NCBI RefSeq assembly: GCF_001411805.1
Contig: NZ_CP007212.1
Span: forward strand, 1,984,001 to 2,048,000
Source: Burkholderia plantarii
Lineage (GTDB): Bacteria; Pseudomonadota; Gammaproteobacteria; Burkholderiales; Burkholderiaceae
DNA length: 64,000 nt
Direction of reading: 5' to 3'
A model generated the notes under the pieces. The model made no database searches and was not told the origin of the DNA. It worked only from the letters and a program-made list of their open reading frames with translations. Position numbers and translations under genes: made by a program. Below are positions 58,057 through 64,000 of this stretch, in pieces. Every line of letters starts with the position of its first letter. The stretch's first letter is position 1.

Positions 58057-58988
58057 TTGACGAAGCCCTTCGCCTTCAGATAGTCGGCCGCGACGTGCGC
58101 GGCCGGTTCGCCGTTGATCTGGATACGGCTGTTGAGGGTCTGCAGCGTCTTGAGGTCGAGGCTCGCGAACACCGGCTTGAGCCAGTCGGCGATCTGCGGA
58201 TGCGCCTTCAGCACCGCCTCGCGGATCACCGGCGCGGGGGCGTAGACGGGCTGCACCTGCTTGTCGTCGGCGAGCAGCACGAGCCCCGAGGCGGCGATCG
58301 CGCCGTCAGTGCCGTACACCATCGCGGCGTTGACGCCGTCGGTCTGCGCGGCGGCCGCGCGGATCGTGGCGGCCGTGTCGCCGCCCGAGAGCACCAGCAG
58401 CTGGTCCGGCTTCAGCTTGAAGCCGTAGGCCTTCTCGAACGACGGCAGCGCCGAGGCGCTGTTGACGAACTCGGCGGACGCCGCGAGCTTGACCTTGCCG
58501 CCCGCGGCCACCCAGCGGCCGAAATCGCTGAACGTCTTCAGGTGCTGCTGGCCGGCGAGCGGCCCGAGCATGGCCACGCCCCAGGTGTTGTTGGCGGGCG
58601 CCGGGGTGAGCCAGACCAGATGGTTGGCCGAATAGTCGAGCTGCCTGGCTTCGGCGTAGCCGCGCGCGGCATCCTTCCAGACCGGGTCGCCGCTCTTGTT
58701 GAAGAAGAACGCGGCGTTGCCGGTGTACTCGGGATAGACGTCGATCTCGCCGGCCACCAGTGCCTTGCGCACGATCGGCGTGGCGCCGAGGCTGATCTTG
58801 TCGGTCACGCCCAGGCCGTGCGACTTGAGCACCTGGGCGATCAGGTTGCCGAGCAGGCTGCCTTCGGTGTCGATCTTCGAGGCGACGGTGACCGTGTCGG
58901 CGTGTGCCGTGCCGGCGGCGAGCGTGCCGCCGAACGCGGCGACGAGCGAAAGCGCCGCGCAGATGCGGCGGCGAACGGCGATATCCAT
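58053..58988 (-). CDS. yehZ: Osmoprotectant ABC substrate-binding protein, YehZ/OsmF-like
   Basis: A 311-residue periplasmic binding protein of the OpuAC/YehZ family. A signal peptide ends near AGTAHA (residue 27). The mature part starts VTVASKIDTEGSLLGNLIAQVL and contains VYPEYTGNAAFFF, the aromatic ligand-cage region of OpuC proteins. Its ATG at 58988 follows CCAGGAGGCCGC, a strong ribosome site, so an upstream in-frame ATG is rejected. First gene of the leftward yehZ-yehY-yehX-yehW operon; exact solute unknown. Confidence 0.9.
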   Translation of the reverse strand: MDIAVRRRICAALSLVAAFGGTLAAGTAHADTVTVASKIDTEGSLLGNLIAQVLKSHGLGVTDKISLGATPIVRKALVAGEIDVYPEYTGNAAFFFNKSGDPVWKDAARGYAEARQLDYSANHLVWLTPAPANNTWGVAMLGPLAGQQHLKTFSDFGRWVAAGGKVKLAASAEFVNSASALPSFEKAYGFKLKPDQLLVLSGGDTAATIRAAAAQTDGVNAAMVYGTDGAIAASGLVLLADDKQVQPVYAPAPVIREAVLKAHPQIADWLKPVFASLDLKTLQTLNSRIQINGEPAAHVAADYLKAKGFVK

Positions 58989-59052
58989 CGTGAAGCGGCC
59001 TCCTGGAGGGGCGGTCGGGGGACGTGGCGCGCAATCCGCCAAATGGCGATCA

Positions 59053-59085
59053 AAGTTACGCGAGTGGCGCGCGTTTGGCAAACGC
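59053..59085 (-). promoter_or_regulatory. Promoter of the yehZYXW operon with overlapping palindrome
   Basis: On the minus strand TTGCCA (59081-59076) and TAACTT (59058-59053) are spaced by 17 bp, about 65 bp before the yehZ start. A perfect palindrome GCGTTTG-G-CAAACGC (59071-59085) covers the -35 hexamer, so an unknown repressor may act there. Confidence 0.6.
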
Positions 59086-59413
59086 AAGGGGCGGGATCAG
59101 CGGTTTCGCTGCCAACGCGGAGGACGGCGGCACGCGTCGTGCGACACCGGCGGCCCGGGCGGGCAGCGCCCGGGCGGAATCCCGGCAGGGGCGCCGCTTC
59201 GCGCCGCCGGCACGAATCCGGTGATGGCGGCAGGCGCCCGACGAGGCGGGAACATGCCGGCTACTTCGCTTATCGTGACCGAACGCCTCGTGATGATCAT
59301 GCGAGATTCATAGATCGATTCTATTTGCGAAATGGCGCCGTGCGTCGTTCAATGGCGTTCCGCACCGTGCCGTTCGCGTTGGTCCTTCCGTCCCACCATC
59401 AGGAGCGCAACAC
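59082..59413. other. Gap between yehZ and the DUF3562 gene
   Basis: Upstream of the yehZ promoter no gene is seen. The part from 59280 to 59350 is AT-richer (GATTCATAGATCGATTCTATTTG) and may hold the promoter of the DUF3562 gene. Confidence 0.4.
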
Positions 59414-59608
59414 ATGGCCACACAGATCAACATCGACGAAATCGTCCAGTCGATCGCCTCCGATACCCACACGCCGAAGGAAACCGTTTCCGCCCTCTAC
59501 GAGAAGACGCTCGCCGAATATCGCGACGGCGCGCGCATCCTCGACTACATCGCGCTGCTCGCGGCCAAGCGCGTGCGCGACGACCTGCGCCGCCAGCGGC
59601 GCCACTGA
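59414..59608 (+). CDS. Small DUF3562 family protein
   Basis: A 64-residue, mainly helical soluble protein. The pattern ASDTHTPKETVSALYEKTLAEY, then GARILDYIALLAAKRVRD, matches DUF3562, a family of small proteins frequent in Burkholderia with unknown function. The ATG is preceded by AGGAGCGCAACAC. It is a single-gene unit, convergent with the LysE exporter. Confidence 0.85.
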   Translation: MATQINIDEIVQSIASDTHTPKETVSALYEKTLAEYRDGARILDYIALLAAKRVRDDLRRQRRH

Positions 59609-59760
59609 ACTCCGCTGTTTTCTGCAGTCCCGGACTCGCCCGCTGCGTCCGCGCAGGCCGGAGCCGGGCAGCGCCGACCTCGCAAGCGGCTGACCTCGCA
59701 CGGACGGGGGAAAGCGCGCGGCAGGATGCGTGACCCGCGCGCGTTCGCCGGCGGCTCCGC

Positions 59761-60399
59761 TCAGATCCCCGTGCCGCGCGCGTTCCAGATCAGCCGCAGG
59801 CCGAGCGCCGCGATCGCGCCCGCCGCGAGGCGGTCGATCACGCCGCGCGCGCGCAGGTACAGCTCGCGCGGCCGGCGCGTGGAGAAGCCGAGGGCCACCA
59901 CCGTGTACCAGCCGGCCTCCATCACGAACACCGCGGGCGGCAGCACCAGGTACGCCACCGTCGGCGGATGCGCGGGCAGCAGCGCCGCGAAGATGCTGCC
60001 GTACCAGATCGCCGTCTTCGGGTTGCTCAGTTGCGTGGTCAGGCCGACGCGAAACGAGCGCAGCGGCCGGCCGCCGTGGCGCGCGATATCGGCGTCGAAC
60101 GTGAAGCGCTGCCGCGCGCCGCGCCAGAACTGCACGGCCAGATACAGCAGATAAAGGCCGCCCGCCACCTTCAGCGCCAGATAGAGCCACGCCACCGAAC
60201 CGAGCAACGTGTAGAGCCCCGCGAGCGCCACGCAGGCGAACACGATCGCGCCCACGCCCATGCCGAGCGCGGTGGCGAGCCCGTCGCGGCGCGACAGCCC
60301 GATCGCGTTGCGCGCCACCAGCACGAAGCTGGGGCCGGGAATCATCGCGCCCAGCATCAGCGCGGACAGGATGGCGACGAGTGAAGCGGCGACATGCAT
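59761..60399 (-). CDS. LysE/RhtB-family amino acid exporter
   Basis: A 212-residue inner-membrane protein with about six helices. The family signature GAMIPGPSFVLVARNAIGLSRRDGLATALGMGVGA lies at residues 17-51, and the loop TTQLSNPKTAIWYGSIF in the middle. These proteins export amino acids or homoserine lactone-like compounds; the substrate cannot be told. Single gene. Confidence 0.92.
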   Translation of the reverse strand: MHVAASLVAILSALMLGAMIPGPSFVLVARNAIGLSRRDGLATALGMGVGAIVFACVALAGLYTLLGSVAWLYLALKVAGGLYLLYLAVQFWRGARQRFTFDADIARHGGRPLRSFRVGLTTQLSNPKTAIWYGSIFAALLPAHPPTVAYLVLPPAVFVMEAGWYTVVALGFSTRRPRELYLRARGVIDRLAAGAIAALGLRLIWNARGTGI

Positions 60400-60516
60400 C
60401 GAAATCTCTCCAGGTGGGGGACGACGGCGGGGCGCCGAAGCGCGGGGCTCGGCGGGAACCGGTGCAGCTTCCCCGCGCGTGATTCAAAGCCGATCCGGCG
60501 CCGGCTCAACGCCGCC

Positions 60517-61491
60517 TCAATGCGGCGCGGCCCCCGACTTCGTGCGGCTCTTGTCGGCGTACATGCGCAGGTCCGACTCGGCGAGCAGCCGCGTGACCGA
60601 CGGATCGTCGCCCGGCTCGTAATCGACGTGGCCGACGCTGAAGCGGATGTGGTACGCGAGCCCGGCCTGTTCGCTGCGCACGCCTAGATCCTGCCGCAGC
60701 CGCTCGGCGAGATCGTGCGCGTCGAGCCGGTCGGCCATCACGAGCGCGACGAACTCGTCGCCGCCGAGCCGGCCGATCACGTCGATCTCGCGCATCACGG
60801 TGGTGAGCGACTGCGCGAACAGCACCAGCGCGCGGTCGCCCTCGGCGTGGCCGAAGCGGTCGTTGATCTGCTTGAAACCGTCGAGATCGAAGAACAGCAG
60901 CGAGGCGCGCAGGCCGCGGCGCCGGCACGCGTTCAGCGCCTGCTGCGCGAACATCTCGAAGCCGCGCCGGTTCGACAGCGCGGTCAGCGAATCGAGCGTG
61001 GCCATCTGCACGGCCGCCACCTCGCGCTCGGCCAGGCCCGCCAGATCCCGCAGGTGGACCAGGTCGGCCGCGTCGATCTCGCGCGGGCGCGTATCGATCA
61101 GGCACAGCGTGCCGAGATTCGTGCCGTCGGGCAGCGCGAGCGGGTGGCCCGCGTAGAAACGGATGCCGGGCGCGCCGGTGACGAGCGGGTTGTCGGCGAA
61201 ACGCGGGTCGAGCGTGGCGTCGGGGATCACCAGGGCATCGTGCGAAAGGATCGCGTGGGCGCAGAACGAGACGTCGCGCGGCGTCTCCCGCTCCGCCAGG
61301 CCGAAGCAGCTCTTGAACCACTGGCGGTTCTCGTCGATCAACGAAACGAGCGCGATCGGCACGTCGAAGATGCGCCGCGCCAGCCGGGCAATGCGGTCGA
61401 AGCGCTCCTCGTCCGGTGTGTCGAGCAGGTTCAGGCCATGCAGCCGGGCGAGCCGTGAAGCCTCGTTGGCGGGAAGGGTGGCGATTTGCAT
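60517..61491 (-). CDS. Diguanylate cyclase with GAF sensor domain
   Basis: A 324-residue soluble protein. Residues 20-155 form a GAF domain of the type paired with GGDEF domains in proteobacteria (DVPIALVSLIDENRQWFKS, FCAHAI, GAPGIRFYAGHPL). Residues 165-320 are a GGDEF domain with LDSLTALSNRRGF, FFDLDGFKQINDRFGHAEGD and the active motif LGGDEF. A product-inhibition I-site, RxxD (REID), lies five residues upstream, so the enzyme is probably active and feedback-inhibited. No EAL domain. The start MQIATLP at 61491 is chosen over an ATG five codons earlier, without firm evidence. Confidence 0.9.
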   Translation of the reverse strand: MQIATLPANEASRLARLHGLNLLDTPDEERFDRIARLARRIFDVPIALVSLIDENRQWFKSCFGLAERETPRDVSFCAHAILSHDALVIPDATLDPRFADNPLVTGAPGIRFYAGHPLALPDGTNLGTLCLIDTRPREIDAADLVHLRDLAGLAEREVAAVQMATLDSLTALSNRRGFEMFAQQALNACRRRGLRASLLFFDLDGFKQINDRFGHAEGDRALVLFAQSLTTVMREIDVIGRLGGDEFVALVMADRLDAHDLAERLRQDLGVRSEQAGLAYHIRFSVGHVDYEPGDDPSVTRLLAESDLRMYADKSRTKSGAAPH

Positions 61492-61906
61492 GCGATCGGG
61501 TCTCACGATGTCGGATGGCGTGTCCGCCTGTGCGCATGGCTGTCCTGGCCGGGGAACGCGCTTGGCGGATCGATGTTGTCATCGTAGAACATTCGCGGCA
61601 ATCCCGGAATGGCCGGGAATGGTCCGGAATGCGAGGCGACGTGAGCGTTGGTGCCGGTACGGCGCCCGCCGCCGCGCCCGGACGGCTGCGGAAGGGTGGC
61701 TGAACGGCCGCCGAAGCTTTCTTTTTGCTTTCGACCGATCCGACGGCAAGCCAGCCGGACAAGGCGCGCGGAGAGAATCGTTGGGTTTCCCAACACCGCG
61801 ATGTAACAATCGCGAACTATCGTCGGGGCCGCGGGCGCGAGGAGTGAGACGCCCGCCCCGGACGCGAGCCCGCGTCCGCCTGATATCCCACGACGGAGAA
61901 ATCCCC
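61492..61906. other. Gap between the cyclase and lipoprotein genes
   Basis: No supported gene on either strand. The end near the lipoprotein gene is less GC-rich (around 61715-61830) and presumably carries divergent promoters, but no clear hexamers stand out. Confidence 0.4.
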
Positions 61907-62101
61907 ATGCAGACGCCGGCACCACGGCACTTGATACTGATCGGTATGCTCGCCGCCGCGGCCTCGCTCGCCGCCTGCAACGGCGACGACTCGCGGCCGG
62001 CCGCGCCGGTGACCACGCCGCCGAAGGCGGCCTGCGGCAACGCCGCGGTCGCCACCGCGAACCTGCATTGCCCGCCCGGCTTCACGGCGCCGAAATCCTG
62101 A
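61907..62101 (+). CDS. Small lipoprotein next to phospholipase C
   Basis: A 64-residue predicted lipoprotein. A short charged start and a hydrophobic core (LILIGMLAAAASLAAC) end in a lipobox L-A-A-C with the acylated Cys near residue 24. The mature part is only about 40 residues, Pro/Ala-rich with two further Cys. The ATG follows ACGGAGAAATCCCC. It lies 30 bp before the phospholipase gene on the same strand and is probably co-transcribed. Function unknown; a role in anchoring or releasing the enzyme would be a guess. Confidence 0.75.
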   Translation: MQTPAPRHLILIGMLAAAASLAACNGDDSRPAAPVTTPPKAACGNAAVATANLHCPPGFTAPKS

Positions 62102-62131
62102 CGTCCGACGATCCATCCATCAGGACCCGAC

Positions 62132-64000
62132 ATGGTCACCCAATCCCGACGCGATTTTCTGAAGTTCTCCGCCGGCCTGGCCGGCGCCACCGCGGCCACC
62201 ACGCTGGTGCCCGACTCGATCCGCCGCGCGCTGGCCATTGAACCGGCCACCGTGACCGGCACGATCCAGGACGTGCAGCACATCGTCGTGTTCATGCAGG
62301 AGAACCGCTCGTTCGATCATTACCTCGGCCACCTGAGCGGCGTGCGCGGCTACAACGACCGCTTCCCCGTCACGCTGCCGAACGGCAAGCCGGTGTGGTT
62401 CCAGCCGCGCCAGGAAGACGCAACCAAGGTGATCGCGCCGTTCCGCTACGACACCACCAACCCGAACTGGAACGCGCAGTGCATCGGCGGCCTGCCGCAT
62501 ACCTGGGTCACCACGCACAGCGCGATCGACCACGGCCGCGCCGGCCAGTGGGCCGCGCAGAAGACCAACATGACGATGGGCTACCATCAGCGCGACGACG
62601 TGCCGTTCCACTACGCGCTCGCCGATGCGTTCACCGTCTGCGACCAATACTTCTGCTCGATTCCCGGCAACACCCACCCGAACCGCATGTACCTGATGAC
62701 GGGCATGGTCGATCCGCTCGCCACCGGCGGCGGTCCGCTGCTCGACAACATCGACTACATCGACAACCAGTTCGAGCCGACCCAGCTGCGCGCCCCGCTG
62801 ACCTGGACCACCTACCCGGAGCGCCTGGAGGCGGCCGGCGTGTCGTGGCAGGTGTACCAGCAAGGCACCGACTTCGACAACTACACGGGCAACTACGGCA
62901 CCAACATGCTCGCGGCGTTCCAGAATTTCGTGAACGCCCCGGCCGGCTCGTCGCTGCAGCAGCGCGGCATGAGCACGCGCAACATCGCGCAGCTGAAGGC
63001 CGACGTGCAGGCCGGCGCGCTGCCGCAGGTGTCGTGGCTGCTGCCGCCGGCCGCGTATTCGGAGCATCCGAAGTACACGCCGCTCTACGGCGCGTACTAC
63101 ATCTCGACGATCCTCGACGCGCTGACCTCGAACCCGGACGTCTGGAGCAAGACCGTCCTGTTCATCATGTACGACGAGAACGACGGCTTCTTCGACCACG
63201 TCGTGCCGCCGCAGGCGCCGACCTTCGTCTCGACGCCGCCCGCGAACGTCGGCGCGAGCACGGTGGACATCTCGCTCGAGCGCCACACCGTGGTGCCGGC
63301 GCAGGAGGTGGGCACCTTTACCGCCGACACGCTGCCGTATGGCCTCGGGCCGCGCGTGCCGATGTTCGTGGTGTCGCCGTGGTCGAAGGGCGGCTTCGTC
63401 AGCTCGCAGGTGTTCGATCACACCTCGGTGCTGCAATTCATCGAGCAGCGCTTCGGCGTGAAGGAGCCGAACATCTCGCCGTGGCGTCGCGCCGTATGCG
63501 GCGACCTCACGTCGACGCTCGACTTCACGAAGTCGGACGCCACCTTCCCGAACCTGCCGAGCACCTCGAACTACGTCGCGCAGGCCGACCTGCAGTGCGC
63601 GCGCACCACCGCGCAGACCGCGCCGGCCGCCAGCGCCGCGCCGAGCATCGCCGCGCAGGAGCCGGGCACGCGCCTCGCGCGTCCGACGCCCTACGAGCTG
63701 CACGTGAACGGGCAGCTGACGAACGCCGGCTACACGCTCACGTTCGCGAGCGGCGGCACGCAGGGCGCGCACTTCTGGGTCTATACCAACGATTCGAGCG
63801 CCTTGCCGCGTTCGTACACGGTGGAAGCCGGCAAGCAGCTGTCCGATACCTGGGCGCTCGACGCGGGAAGCGGCTACGCGATCCACGTCTACGGCCCGAA
63901 CGGCTATTTCCGCCGCTTCCTTGGCTCGGCCTCGGGCGAGACCGCCGCGCATCCGGACCTGACGACCTGCTACGACGTGGCCAACGGCAACGTCTACGTG
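62132..64000 (+). CDS. plcN: Phosphocholine-specific phospholipase C, Tat-exported (3' end outside window)
   Basis: 623 codons open to the window edge with no stop; the family is about 700 residues, so a short C-terminal part is missing. A Tat signal (SRRDFLKF, 5-12) directs folded export. The phosphoesterase domain opens VQHIVVFMQENRSFDHYLGHLSGVRG and has FIMYDENDGFFDHVVPP and SPWSKGGFVSSQVFDHTSVLQFIEQRFG. After residue 510 the DUF756-type C-terminal repeats begin (YELHVNGQLTNAGYTLTF). It hydrolyses phosphatidylcholine or sphingomyelin outside the cell; whether it is hemolytic is not decided by sequence. The N or H subtype assignment is tentative. Confidence 0.92.
   Translation, partial: MVTQSRRDFLKFSAGLAGATAATTLVPDSIRRALAIEPATVTGTIQDVQHIVVFMQENRSFDHYLGHLSGVRGYNDRFPVTLPNGKPVWFQPRQEDATKVIAPFRYDTTNPNWNAQCIGGLPHTWVTTHSAIDHGRAGQWAAQKTNMTMGYHQRDDVPFHYALADAFTVCDQYFCSIPGNTHPNRMYLMTGMVDPLATGGGPLLDNIDYIDNQFEPTQLRAPLTWTTYPERLEAAGVSWQVYQQGTDFDNYTGNYGTNMLAAFQNFVNAPAGSSLQQRGMSTRNIAQLKADVQAGALPQVSWLLPPAAYSEHPKYTPLYGAYYISTILDALTSNPDVWSKTVLFIMYDENDGFFDHVVPPQAPTFVSTPPANVGASTVDISLERHTVVPAQEVGTFTADTLPYGLGPRVPMFVVSPWSKGGFVSSQVFDHTSVLQFIEQRFGVKEPNISPWRRAVCGDLTSTLDFTKSDATFPNLPSTSNYVAQADLQCARTTAQTAPAASAAPSIAAQEPGTRLARPTPYELHVNGQLTNAGYTLTFASGGTQGAHFWVYTNDSSALPRSYTVEAGKQLSDTWALDAGSGYAIHVYGPNGYFRRFLGSASGETAAHPDLTTCYDVANGNVYV

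Overview
The window reads as a piece of a Burkholderia-type genome. GC is very high (about 70% by eye), codon use is uniform, and gene content is typical of Burkholderia sensu stricto: the prkA-yeaH-spoVR trio, a DUF3562 protein, a Tat-exported phospholipase C and an ornibactin/malleobactin-type ECF sigma factor. The species cannot be fixed from the sequence; the gladioli/glumae group is a guess.

Layout. 1-292: tail of a CysB-type LysR regulator. 0.6-6.25 kb: ribose operon rbsBAC-rbsR-rbsK with a perfect 16-bp operator. 7.3-12.3 kb: prkA, yeaH and spoVR, behind a 1-kb gene-free leader. 12.5-18.2 kb: kgtP-like symporter, DUF1275 membrane protein, M23 endopeptidase, iron-type ECF sigma factor and a HigA-like antitoxin with no toxin. 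18.3-28.6 kb: cobalamin block 1 (cobB, cobO and cobE leftward; cobW, cobN and chlD rightward). Each arm starts with its own cobalamin riboswitch, and the two aptamers lie head to head. 28.8-36.5 kb: IclR regulator with a divergent FAH-family enzyme, TPR-glycosyltransferase, small methyltransferase, StyA-like monooxygenase and a class V aminotransferase with a duplicated tail. 36.8-41.7 kb: orphan histidine kinase and a FecBCD-type importer behind a Fur box. 41.7-43.8 kb: lower-GC patch with an IS3 remnant, a secreted hydrolase and a broken aldo/keto reductase. 43.8-51.7 kb: cobalamin block 2 (cobG, cobH, cobI and a CbiG-CobJ fusion leftward behind a third riboswitch; cobL, cobK and cobM rightward). 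51.9-64 kb: GST, chemotaxis receptor, osmoprotectant ABC operon, DUF3562, LysE exporter, GAF-GGDEF cyclase, a small lipoprotein and a phospholipase C cut by the window end.

The two cob blocks cover most of the corrin-ring part of an oxygen-dependent B12 pathway: cobI, cobG, cobJ, cobM, cobK, cobL, cobH, cobB, cobN with chlD, and cobO. Missing from the window are cobA, cobF/cbiD, cobQ, cobD and the lower-ligand genes. The cobaltochelatase is the CobN plus ChlD kind. Here chlD is split by a correctly phased A_AAA_AAA slippery run, so one gene probably makes both helper subunits by -1 frameshifting; this is the most interesting feature. All positions, motifs and repeats were read by eye, and no database or folding program was used.
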